A stretch of DNA of 64,000 bases. It comes from Artocarpus heterophyllus. Lineage: Eukaryota > Streptophyta > Magnoliopsida > Rosales > Moraceae. Made by a program: the position numbers and the translations under genes. The DNA lies in contig CM046348.1 in the NCBI GenBank assembly GCA_025403435.1, forward strand, positions 17,335,679 through 17,399,678, given 5' to 3'. This document shows positions 22,301 through 33,028 of this stretch, piece after piece. The notes beneath the pieces are model-generated. The model was not told the origin of the DNA. It searched no databases and was given only the letters and a program-made list of their open reading frames with translations. Position 1 is the stretch's first letter. Each line of letters opens with the position of its first letter.

Positions 22301-25300
22301 TTCACTAAAACCATTCATTAACACAACATTTTGAAAATATCACTGTCCCAATACTTAATGATAACTTCCATTTATAGTACAGCTGAGGGGCTAGTTAGTT
22401 TCTAAACAACCGACCAGTAAGACCATCCACTTTACAAGAACGTTATTAAGCATGGATAAGTTTTCTCCTACCTTCATTCGAAAGACTAATTGAATTACCA
22501 AAGTCACAGAGACAATGGATGAATGGAATATGAACATTCGCACTAAAATGACAGCCCATAGACATAAAGGAGAAAAATTTTATTATCTAAACATCTTCAA
22601 CTTTAACAATTGAGCCTCTTGTCTCGTGGATGCAATAGATGTTAGAATGTGAAGCACAAGTATGTAGAAAACAAAATCTGCTATTTTAGCTCCTTTGGTT
22701 TAATGGTTTTAGCAGAAAGAAACATCTTGCTGTAATCTTAGGTTTTACTTGAAATATACAGTCCTGACTTTTTAAAGATTAGTACTGCAGTCTAGTACTG
22801 AAAGAAAAGAACATTTTTGTTTTGCTCAATTTGCTCTCAAGGATGCGAGAAAGTAATATTGCTATTTTGAGGTCATTAATAAAAAGACTACACTGGAAGC
22901 TGAAAGTTAGAAAGGCACACCTTTCCAGACATCATGTCAATGGATACAATGTGCGAAACAGTTTCTTGAGAAAATATGACAGGTGCATATTCATCTTGAA
23001 CAGGTGCAGGATCCAAATTTTCTGGAATGCAATCCTGTACCAAAGTCTGGTCCTCAGTTTCCATTTTCTTTATTATCCATCCATGTTGCTTCTCAAATTG
23101 TTCCCTCTCTGAGTGAAGAACTTTCAAAGCATAAGCAACACCACTAGTAAGTGGTCTTTCAAAAGCTGTTCTCTCAGTATATTCACCAAACGTTTTCTGC
23201 GTCAGAAAGGGAAGACATGGAAGAAGAGTGTCATTTTGAGAACATGACATAATGTGGAATCCCACAGTTACGGTTTCGTTTTCCCTTGTTTGATAAACTT
23301 ACAAGAACTCCTTGAATATTACTGCCAAGGGCAGGGGTAATTTTCAAATGAGAAGTTTCAACTGTCAATGATAAAAGTAATACCGGATTGCATAAGAATC
23401 AGCCTAATAGATGTGAAGTTGCCTAATTAATTGCAGAAGGATTTTTTTCATGGTGAAAGGTAGATATAAATGAGAAGTTTCAACTTTCAATGATAAAAGC
23501 AATACCCGATTGCATAAGCATGAGCCTAATAGATGTGAAAGTTACCTGATCCATTGCAGAAGGATGTTTTCCATGGTGAAAGGTAGATACAAGGATAGCT
23601 AAAGCATGGACATGGTTCATGCTAACATTGAACTGATCCTGCAGCATCCGGGCTCGCTCGTCACACATGCTGGCTAGTGTTTCTTCTCTCCTCAAAATAT
23701 GTTTTCTATTGAAGTGCCAAAATAGCCAAATCGACGTGGTAACCCCAACCAAGACAAATACTACTAGAAGCTTTTTCCTCCATTTTCCAGCACCCTTAGG
23801 AGAACTATGGCCTTGCTGTTGCTGTTTCTGTGGCTGCTTCTGCTGCCGAGCTGGAGGCCTTTCATGAACCAGCTTCTGATGCCAAGCTGAGGGCTGGTCA
23901 AGAACTAGCTTCTGCTGCCAACCATTTGAATGCTCATGAAGCAGCTCTTGCTTTTTCCTCCATAATTTTGAAGATGTTTTGTAGCTCAGAACAATTCCAA
24001 CAATGACCCACCAATATCCCTTTATCAAATCACAGAAAATCTGGCACTGCTCCCTTGCACAGTCCGACAGTATCACTAACCGGAAGGGATTCTAAAGAGA
24101 CAGCCAAAACAAATTTGGCAATTTAGTGTCACAACTCAAGAACATAACAATCTTTTATTTACAAATTATTTAGATCTTTTAACATAGGATGATAAATGAT
24201 GAAACATAAATGACGGAGATATGCAAGTTAGCACAAGATGCTTAAACATATAGTTAATTGACATCATGGCTACAATGGCAATGAAGTTATTGAATTCTGA
24301 TCAACATTCTAACCAACCACTTTTAAGTCAGTGTACTTAAAGTAGTATTCCAACAGATTAATCCTTTTTATTGATCCAAATTGGGCACAAACCAGTCTCA
24401 AATTTGCCAAAACTTAGTAGTTTATTGGACGCAAACAAGACTCAAATTTGTGCCAATTTCCAACGTTGCTAACTTATTTACTTCTGAATTCAAGTTCAAA
24501 ACAGCAGGAGAAAGAGACTTTTTTTTTAACAAGCAACAATACGTGAAAAGAAACATCAAGAATGAAACTAATACAGTTTTAGGTAAAGTGTCCCCCTTGT
24601 TAGCAACCAATCAACAGAACAATATGCAATAGTTGGTATGATGCAGTATATTTATGTAGAAAGCTTCAAAATTACGAACTCCCAAACATCAATTTTGTAT
24701 TATCATAAAACAAAAAAGAATTATGCATTTCATTATGAGCAAGACAACTATACCTTTCCATGAATCTGATAAGCAGCTGAAAGTATAAATTGCACAGCAT
24801 GTGATACAGAAATGTTCGTCAGTAGTGATAAGTACAGCTTCCTTGAGATACTTTCCTCTCTAAGAACAGGACATTGATTTGTCGATTTTATGCTTCCCAC
24901 AACTCTTTTATGTTGTGTTGGCGACTCTAACTCTTCAGAGCATGCTACCTTGACAGAACATGCAATGCCATCACTCAACATCACTTTGGATGTTGGTTCT
25001 TTGGTACACTCTAGTGATACTATCTGCAAGCAAAATACACTAGTGAAAGATAGTGGAAGATTGTAACAGGTAGGTTTGTGGTCTATCTTTTCTAAGCACA
25101 CTTCGTTTCTTCTTCACACTAACTCCACTGAATGTCTAGGAAACTTCTATACAATATGGTTTGTTAATATATCTCATCATTTGACTTTTGAAGGGAAAAT
25201 GATTAGAGGAAATCATTTTACAACTGTCGTTGGGAAAATCATTAATATTTGTCTCCCCTCTTGTTCAAAGGTGCTCGTTCCCATATTATGGATGCTTAAA

Positions 25301-26375
25301 TAGAGAAACATTCCTCATGAGGTGTTAAAAAATATGTAAGGACACAAAACTGTACTTCAGCCAAAAATAATAATAATAATAAAGATAAACAATTTGATTT
25401 CCATTCGGTATTAACTATATAGTTAGTTTAATTTTTTGTTTTCTTGCTCCCTAAAAATCTTATGCCGTCTATATTTTTTCACTGTTAGCATTAGCCTGAT
25501 AGTTTTCCATAACGTCAGAGGAGGAGGCTTTGGCATTGGAAAGACACTAATGTATTGGTCATCTTCTTTTCCAATGGATATTTTATCCGGTGAAAAAAGT
25601 TGAGCACTGGAAAGATACAAATGAATTTTATGATTTTTGAAAATAAAGTGCAAATGAGGTAGCAATTTAAGTTCATTTAGGGAACACGTAATTTTAAAAG
25701 AGGATTAATATAGAACGGAATTCAAGTATTTCATCTATCCTTTACTTGCAATTACTTTTCACTACACTATTCAAGACGTATTAATTACAGAAAATAAAAA
25801 GTCGAACAAATAATTTCATAAATAAGAAAACATATCATTAACAGAAAATAAGAAATTTCCACAACAATCCCTATTTGTATATAAAACCATAAAAACAAGA
25901 GAGACAAGAAGAGTTAATAAGTTGTAAAGTTGCAAGTTTTAAGAGCCACAAATTACAACACCTGATCTGATCGGGAGAACAAGGAAGCCAAAGAGTGAAG
26001 CTGGTTCTTGCTAACGTTGAAATAAGTTCTCAAGATTGGAGCACTTTCTTGGCAAAAGCCAGGAATCTCTACTTTACCCTCCAAAGCCCCATAATTGAAG
26101 CTCAAGAAGAACCAAACAAGGCTCGCAATTGCCACGCCAAAAAGCCAGAAAAACAACAGCTTTGTTGTCCATCTTCTCACACAATTAGATTTAGGTCCAT
26201 TAAGAGAAAACTCCTTTCCCTTCTTCAACTTGAAATTTGATGGCAATCTTCCATTAAGACACGAAATCTTGCAATTCAGAGACATAGTAACAACCAAAAC
26301 CAAAACCCACCTGTTTATCTTCACAAAGATTCTAGAAAACTTAAAGAAGGCTCCTTTCTCTGCAGAACAACTCAT
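18097..26375 (-). CDS. AHK2: cytokinin receptor hybrid histidine kinase, AHK2 type
   Basis: Membrane receptor that binds cytokinin through a CHASE domain and starts a His-Asp phosphorelay to phosphotransfer proteins and B-type response regulators. Thirteen exons with GT-AG introns and consistent phases: 25962-26375, 24754-25023, 23546-24091, 22921-23196, 22070-22239, 21712-21924, 21416-21602, 21150-21201, 20830-21059, 20628-20726, 19712-20376, 18881-19390, 18097-18346. They give 3882 bp and 1293 residues. Membrane segments are near 22-33, 72-93, 254-265, 335-356 and 640-662; CHASE is about 371-605. H-box [15 protein letters not shown] has the phosphorylated H699. N-box N812/N816, G1 DTGVGIP (903-909) and G2 GGTGIGL (932-938) follow. 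A receiver-like domain (about 992-1130) lacks the acidic pair. The C-terminal receiver has D1158/D1159, phospho-acceptor D1203 and K1275. The long N-terminus and overall match are those of AHK2 rather than AHK3 or AHK4. The start at 26375 is the first ATG in the exon 1 frame. Confidence 0.95.
20830..21201 (-). other. AHK2: AHK2 exons 8-9: dimerisation and phospho-acceptor region
   Basis: Exon 8 (21150-21201) is only 52 bp and carries the whole H-box with H699. Exon 9 (20830-21059) completes the two-helix dimerisation domain ([19 protein letters not shown] segment, here [20 protein letters not shown]). The splice joins G|GT to complete a glycine codon. No substitution is visible at the autophosphorylation motif, so the kinase should be active. 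Confidence 0.93.
23348..23592. repeat. 122-bp tandem duplication across AHK2 exon 3/intron 3
   Basis: ATGAGAAGTTTCAACTGTC at 23348 recurs as ATGAGAAGTTTCAACTTTC at 23470, and the two 122-bp copies match along their length with about a dozen differences. Copy 23470-23592 contains the last 47 bases of exon 3 and the working donor at 23545. The other copy lies wholly in intron 3. Its equivalent donor reads GGCAAC instead of GGTAAC and its exon part has lost the reading. Confidence 0.88.
23842..23949 (-). repeat. 36-bp coding minisatellite, three units, in AHK2 exon 3
   Basis: Units at 23842-23877, 23878-23913 and 23914-23949 keep an exact 36-bp register. They encode three related 12-residue blocks ([36 protein letters not shown]; residues about 277-312) followed by a Gln/Lys-rich run. 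The region lies on the cytosolic linker between two N-terminal membrane segments, before CHASE. Confidence 0.88.
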
Positions 26376-26415
26376 CAAAATCAGACCACCAAGAGAAATC
26401 CCAAAAAAGAGAAAT

Positions 26416-26508
26416 TCAACAACAAAGTGAAACTGCCAAAAACATCACCAAAATCTTCACCTCACCAAAGATCAACTCGTTTTTCTTGTGAAATGCTATG
26501 GTGCTCAT
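26416..26508 (-). CDS. upstream ORF in the AHK2 leader
   Basis: An ATG at 26508 opens a 30-codon frame ending in TGA at 26416-26418, 40 bases before the AHK2 start. If the transcript includes this stretch unspliced, ribosomes would meet this uORF first, and it could lower receptor translation. The peptide is hydrophobic toward its end and resembles nothing I know. Existence as a leader ORF depends on the transcription start lying upstream of 26508. Confidence 0.5.
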   Translation of the reverse strand: MSTIAFHKKNELIFGEVKILVMFLAVSLCC

Positions 26509-27060
26509 CAAAGAACCTAATTTTTCTAAAGAACGGGAAGGGCTTAACAATCAAGCCAAAAAAAGAAGCTGAACAGGACCGTGAAATATCTTGAAATCCT
26601 CTCAGAGAATCATTCAATGAAGAGGGAAAAAAAAAAAAAAAAAGACCCTTTTGCTATATCTGGCTATTTCTACTCTCACCGCTTTCTTCTTGTTCTGAAC
26701 AATCAAAACCCACGCTCCATAGGAGAAACATTTTCTTGGGAAGCCAATAATACAATACACCAAGAAAATTTTTCGTATTAGGACCCCAGATTTGCTCTTG
26801 CTGCAGATAGATAGACCCAGTTGGGTTTCCCAGAGTTCCAACTGGAATCAATGATCAGAGTTGAAAAAAAAAATGAAAAAAGAAAAGGAGGTGTCTTTTC
26901 TTTCTTTAAAAAATAAGTCAAAAAAAATAATACATATATATTATATATAAAAGAAAACTAAAAACAAAAACAAACACTCTACTCTACCACTATCTCTCTC
27001 CTCCGTTTGGTGTCCAGCAGTGGATTTCAGGCTACTCACCTCATGATCTCACCATCAAGG
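26509..27060 (-). promoter_or_regulatory. AHK2 leader and promoter region
   Basis: It contains a TATA-like AT stretch (TATATAATATATAT, about 26935-26950, minus strand) and a GGAGGAGAGAGATAG purine tract near 26990-27005. The long A tract at about 26625-26643 is probably in the leader. Assignment is by position only. Confidence 0.4.
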
Positions 27061-28538
27061 TTAACCAAAAACAAACAAAACGCGAGAACAATTTCACTTT
27101 TTAATTACATATACATATACATATTTATTGCCTTTGTTTATATCGTTAATAACACATTTACACATTGTTAATTTTCTTCTCTTGGGAATTTTTCACATTA
27201 TTTTACTCTCTATAATTGTTGCACACTGGTCCTCTTTTGCTTTTTAGTAAAGTTGAAAGAGACCGCACCTTTCAGTATTTGTTGTATTTCCTTCCTCTGC
27301 TGGGCAGATATACGGACTTCGAGGGAAGAAACACTATAGATAACAACTCTCTCTCTTATTTTTCTACTTTTCTTTTTTAGGATTCTCTTTGATAAAAAAG
27401 ATATAAAATTTATCAAAAATATTATAATTATAAGTTATGTAAATGAATAATTTGCAACTCAACCAAATTGGAAAGAACAAAATACTAAATTAGGTCGTGC
27501 AATCGCTCTATTGGTTTTTTTTTAACATTATGAGCCATTTATTTTTCAATTATTTTTTCGATTAAACAACCACAATCAATTCCGCTTTAAAACATTCTTA
27601 CATTGACCAATTCATGCTCCGTAAATTGAGAAATATCAAAATTGTTTACCACAGTATTTGAGAAGTGTGAGTATAAGTGAAACTTTTAGACTGAAAATTA
27701 TAGCATATGAAAACTTTATATTATAGTTTATTTTTTTTAATCATTATAGTATATGAGCTTTACAACTCAAAATTTTAGTTAGAATTAATTTTTTCAAATA
27801 TCTTTATAGCATCAGGTCCATATCCACCTAATTTAATCATCTGTGGCGGTTTTCTCATACTAATTTTTTTTTATTTGTGTTGATAAGTTTGTGCCAAATG
27901 TTGTCTAAAGCATATTACTCTTTCTTCTTCTAAATACGGGATTCTTTATTTTTAAATTAAGAAAAAATTACAAGACCAAATTATTATGAAATTAAAATTC
28001 TATAGTAAAATAATATATTTCTTTTTTCCCCTCATTTTTATTTCTTATAATGCAAAATAATATATATATATATACACATATATATATATATATATATATC
28101 TTAAACATACGGGAAATAATCGGCAATTACTCGCGACAGACGGTAAATGCCAAATGGGCACGATATAGCTGGCGTTCAGAATCTTTCAACTAAACTAAAC
28201 GCTCTGTTTGGGTGGTACATTATTATTTATTACCATTAGAGGCGACGTGAGTGTCAATGTCGGCTATATACCTTACCCACAACTTAAAATAATGCACAAT
28301 TGAGGAAAAAAAAAAAAAGAAAAGACAATTAGAAAAGTAATTGGTACCAAAATCTTAGCAAATAAAAAAAAATAAATTCGGGTTAAACATAAGGAGGTGC
28401 ATCCAAGGGAAAAAAACGACAAAAACAAAAACAAAAGAAGCACCTTATATACTAATCGTTTCAATCAAACCATCATTAGTCTGGCCATTACTAGAGCAAC
28501 ATTATATTATTCGATAAGAATTACTTCACCATGGCTTA
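27061..28538. other. intergenic, AT-rich, microsatellites
   Basis: No gene seen. It holds two AT runs (about 28061-28099) and many A/T homopolymers. Confidence 0.5.
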
Positions 28539-28654
28539 GCCTACATTAAAATTTCAAAATCAAATACTACTTAAGCTATGAAAATCAAATGCAAGAGCCT
28601 ACATTAAAATTTCAAAATCAAATACTACTTAAGCTATGAAAATCAAATGCACGA
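28539..28654. repeat. 58-bp near-perfect tandem duplication
   Basis: GCCTACATTAAAATTTC at 28539 and again at 28597 starts two 58-bp copies that differ by about one base (GCAAGAGC against GCACGAGC). The near identity suggests a recent event or slippage. Confidence 0.92.
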
Positions 28655-29299
28655 GCAAAGACATAAAAATAAAGGATCTAACTGTAAAATATGTATTAAA
28701 TCCTATTATTTTTCATTTAATTTAATTTTGACTAGATTTAAACATGCAAGAAAGTTCTGCAAAAAAAATAAATAATAAATAAATAAATATACTAAAAAGT
28801 TATGCGTTTTTCGTTTTCATTTTCTTTAATTTTTTCCTTCATTATGCAAAACACAATTAGACTATAATTTAAAGCCTCAAATTTTCCATAATCAAAAACA
28901 AAATTAGACTATAAAAATAACTATTGAACCTCAATTGTCAATTATTTTTAAATTTATGGTGCATTTTATCAAAATTATAGATTCAAGATGCATTATGTAG
29001 AAAACAAATAATTTAGATACAACAATACAATTTATTCTATAAAAATATAAGGGAAATGTTAAAATAGGGGATGTTTTGATTCCCTACCCATGGAGTATAG
29101 TTTCTGCACCCTTAGATTTTAGAGAAAATTGCTACGAACATCCCTTAAGTGAGTGAGAGTTTGCAACTGCACTTACTTTTGTCTTTTCAAAAGTGTACCT
29201 TTTGTTATTTTTCTTTTTTAAATGTAATTTTACATCTACTACTTTTACCAGTTAAATAAATTCATATTACCATATCTGAATGTGAAATGTGAAACCCTA

Positions 29300-29465
29300 A
29301 TTTAAGAGAGTGTTTGACAGTAGTAAGAATCATTTAATTTTTACCATAATTTTAGTTATAAACAGTATAAAACTCTCACATGCTACAATAACAATAAAAA
29401 AATATGCTACAGTATAAAACTCTCACATACTACAATAAAAATGATTCTCATCGCTAATTCTTACC
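29300..29465. repeat. short interspersed repeat with internal duplication
   Basis: CAGTATAAAACTCTCACAT occurs twice (about 29357 and 29410), each followed by a TACAATAA segment. Outer AGTAAGAATCATTT (about 29315) and AAAATGATTCT (about 29437) are inverted with respect to each other. It resembles a small MITE; ends are not precise. Confidence 0.45.
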
Positions 29466-29479
29466 GTCTTTTCAATCAC

Positions 29480-30370
29480 CCTGAAACAGTCTCTCTCTTA
29501 TAACCTCCTCTCTCTCATCCCACATTGCCCCTTCTCTCTCCTTCCTCTTCTCTCCTTTGCATCTCTTTCTTCTCTCTCTTTCCCACCGCCGCCCCCATCT
29601 TTCTCTACCCGCCTCTTTCTCTTCTTGGCCTTCTTCTCTCTTTTTTCATGATTCCTTTCTTCGTCAAATTTGCTTTGTATGAGATCATGCTGAGTTTGTA
29701 AAAGATCGTGTTGAGTTCTTCCATGATCGTGCCCTCTGACAACGTTTGGTTTGATCTCTTCCTCGGTTGCAAGTTCAACAACAGCGTTTTCATCGTATCT
29801 TTGCCTCTGCTCGAGTTCTTCTGATTCCAACTTCGTCTTCACTGATCCGGCGTTGTTTCTCGCTGCCTAGGCTTATTTGTTGAGATTCTTTCCCTAAACT
29901 AAAGCAACAAAGAACAAAAAAATCAGTTAAATTCCTTGTTTTTGTTTTTTGTTCAACTTCGACAGCTTCTAATTTGCCTAATATGCTCATTTTATATGGA
30001 AAATCCATGGTTGAGAACGATATTACGAAATTGCTCAAGGACAAAGATGCTCTCAAGCTTGCGGAAAACAACGATGTTTCGATCCTTCTACGATCAAAAT
30101 TGTAAAATTTGTCTGAGGAATACTCATTTGGAGTCGATTCTTTCGTAAATTCTCCCTCCACAAAGAAGTTTGGCAGATTCCTCCTCTTGTCTCTGTGGCT
30201 GCCATCCGCACACGATGTTGTTTCTTTGTACGTATTTCAATTAACATGGCTAGTAGTCACTTTTTGTTTCAAAGTTTTCTTTTGGTGGAAAGTGAAAGAA
30301 TTTTGTTTTAGTTGTGAACAAAAGTTTTGGAGAGCTTTTAGTTGGTCCGATTTGCATTGTTGATGTTCAA
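29480..30370. other. GC-richer patch with unrecognised ORFs
   Basis: Base composition rises well above the surroundings. On the plus strand a CT-rich 5' part (29480-29640) leads to a stretch with codon-like texture, including a SMVENDITKLLKDKDALKLA reading near 30005-30070 that ends at a stop. On the minus strand two frames are open (29790-30161, and a highly charged 29498-29842). I recognise neither strand. It could be a decayed gene, a captured gene fragment or the first exon of an unannotated gene. Confidence 0.35.
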
Positions 30371-30611
30371 TACAAAGGGCGAGGTTTGAAACGCTAATTT
30401 GTGATTGAAAAACACTTATATTCTTGTTTTAGAATGATAATTAACGATTAATTTTAAATTGTACATCTTGTTTTTTTTGGAGTCAATGCTTGAATTATGT
30501 TTTTTTTTTTAAATGCCAAATGATGATTTATTCACAGTGTATGTCTTGCTTGTGTTGGAGTCAACGGTAGAAAAGGTTATTTTGTTAGGAAAAAAAACAA
30601 AAAGATAATCT

Positions 30612-31075
30612 AGTTGATTCTCCTTCGGCATATACTAGGATCCACTCTGACACCTCTCGTCGGTGAGAGGTTGGTATTTTTTTTTAAGAAAATATGAAAT
30701 AATCTAGTACATTCCATTCCAGTATCAATCAGCTTCCATTCGACACTCAGTGCCAGCAATCGAAGGTGGTTGGTATTTTTTGCTCTAAAGAAAATATGAA
30801 ATAATTTGATAGATTTTGCTCCAACATGTACCAGGTTTCAATCCAACACCTACATCAATGACTGGAGGTACTCGGTATTTTTTGTTTTAAAAAATATAAT
30901 ATAATTTGGTAGATTCCTTTCTAGCATCTACTAGGTTCTACTCCAACATCCTACTAGCTACCGTAGGTAGTCGGTATTTTTTTGTTTTGAAGAAAATATA
31001 ATAAAATTTGGTAAATTCCACTCTGACATCTGCTAGGTAGTTCCGCTTTGGCGGCCCCTACTAACGACCTAAGTA
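30612..31075. repeat. about 100-bp tandem repeat, four units plus a partial
   Basis: The phrase GGTATTTTTT recurs at 30673, 30772, 30874 and 30973, each followed by AAGAAAATAT(G/A)A(A/T)ATAAT-like sequence and a GGTAGATTCC-like start. Spacing is 99-102 bp. Between phrases, a TCTACTAGGTTC...CCAACACC-type segment varies considerably, so the array is old. Confidence 0.85.
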
Positions 31076-31500
31076 ATCTACCACAGAAAGGAAAAAACAG
31101 GAAGGATAACTTAAACTTTTAATAAATCACTTTTTTTCTAATTAAAGAAGGAAGAGCAACTTGGACTTTAATAAATCACTTTTTTAATTAAAGTGATAGT
31201 TTTGATAAGAGCTTTTAAAATGGCAGTCTTAAAAATGTGTAACTTTAGAGGGGCATCTTATTTTATTCTCTACATTTTAATATGATGGATGACATGAGGT
31301 GACTTAAAAAATTAAAAAAATAGTTTTGATTATACATGTAAGACCTAACAAACATAACAAATAGTGTTATGTGTGTAAAGAACATGTTAATTATACCCCA
31401 TATGAACGATACCAAAAAATAAAAGTCGTGCAAAACAAAAGTACGAAAAATAAAAAATGAACACAATGCTATGGTTCTTTTATGTGGCCAAATACCCTTG

Positions 31501-33028
31501 TGAGAAAATAATAAGTGCTTAATTTCTCATTTTTTTAAATTATTTTTCCTTATGTTTTCATTGTTAGTTTCTTTATTTTCTTGTGTTTTTATGTGTGTTT
31601 TGTGTTTTGTAGGTTTTTTGAGGCAAAAGAAGGAAAAGATGTGAAATCCTAGGCTTAGAAGCATTAAAAAAAAAAAACCATATTTACATATTTCCTTTCT
31701 CGACGGGCACCACAGCTTGAGAAATAGGCATCTACCTACAATGAGTGAAAATCAGGCCAAAAACCAGAGATATGAGAGCTATGACCTGACTAATGGGAAT
31801 TGCAATGCCTGTGTGGCCACTAGGAGGGCTGCAGCACCAGCCTTGAGCGTTGTAGCCCCCGTCTGAAGCAAATCAAGCTCATGTAGCCAATAGGGCATGT
31901 TGCGGCACTAGCCATGGATGCGGTAGCACCTGGTTCAGGGAAATTCAAAGTTTTGTATGAAAAAAGCAGGATGTAACGCCCATTTTTTGAAGCCAAAGTG
32001 CATGGAGATGCATAATTACTTGATTTTGGGTCCAAAAAGGCTCCAAATTTTCTTGTTTTCACCCCAACCTTGAAATCCTATGAATATATCATCTTACAGC
32101 ATAAGAAGGAACTTTTTTATCAGTTTTCTTTGGTTTAAGAAAGGAGAGATGAGAGAGAAACTCTGGTGGTAGCTGAAGGAGAATGATATGTTTATAAAAC
32201 TTTTCAATGACATAATCGTTCTTCTTCTTCTTCTTTTTCCTTTTTTCTTTTCTTTTTCTATGTTGTTAATTTAGTTTATTTTTGGTTGAGGGTGATTTCA
32301 AAACCCTAGACATGGCTAGGTAAATTGTCAAAATTATTTTCCTATTTTTCAATTGAGATTGTCAATGTTCCTCTATAATAATTGTTTACAATTATTTTCT
32401 TGTTTTTGTTTAGGTGCGTAACTAAATTGGATTTGAAAATTTATCTATTGCAATAGTAGAATTCTTGATCCATAATTATCTTATTTTTCCAATCGTAAGT
32501 ACCAAATTATGGTCAATAATTGTGAGAGGCTTTTATTTGATTACGATATAGTTAATTTTGAATAAACTGAGCTTGTATGTTTGTTGCTTGGATCAATCTG
32601 TCTATCTCATCTTAATGCTTTATTGACTTAAATTTAAAGAGCTTGTTCTAGATTATTTAATAGAAAGCGATTTAATAAAGAGTTTATTTTGTTAAACGTA
32701 TAATAAGGAAAATTAAGATAGCTGAGCTTGTTGTTATGTGTAATTGGTAGTTTCAATAGAAAATTAGAGATAATAGTGTGATTATCTTTAATAATATTGT
32801 TTACTGGTAGAGAATGACCCTTTAACCAATTTTATTATCATTGTTTTGCAATCTATTTTCTTGTGCTTTCTTTGATTTAGTGATTTAGTTAATAATCAAA
32901 ACTCTTAACTTGTGTCTAGTTGTGCTATGATTTAGGTTTTAGGTTTTAGAGTTGATAACTAATTAATTAGAACCACTGCTCTGTAGGAATGATCCTTGCT
33001 CACTAAATAACGATCACATTCTTAGCGA
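31501..33028 (+). repeat. Ty3/gypsy (Athila/Tat-like) LTR
   Basis: It starts TGAGAAAATAATAAGTGC and ends near CGAGGCA, followed by ATTTGGTACTCCCTC, which looks like a degraded primer binding site of the TTTGGCGCC... type. The interior has the usual layout of such LTRs: a TTTTGTAGG segment near 31604, GC-rich phrases near 31800-31930, a CTTCTTCTTCTTC tract, and the GATTTAGGTTTTAGAG approach to the end. Boundaries are approximate. Confidence 0.5.

Noticed and set aside
29498..29842. Highly charged Lys/Arg/Glu minus-strand ORF as a gene
   Set aside because: The open frame comes largely from translating a CT-rich low-complexity strand, and its apparent start is not an ATG.
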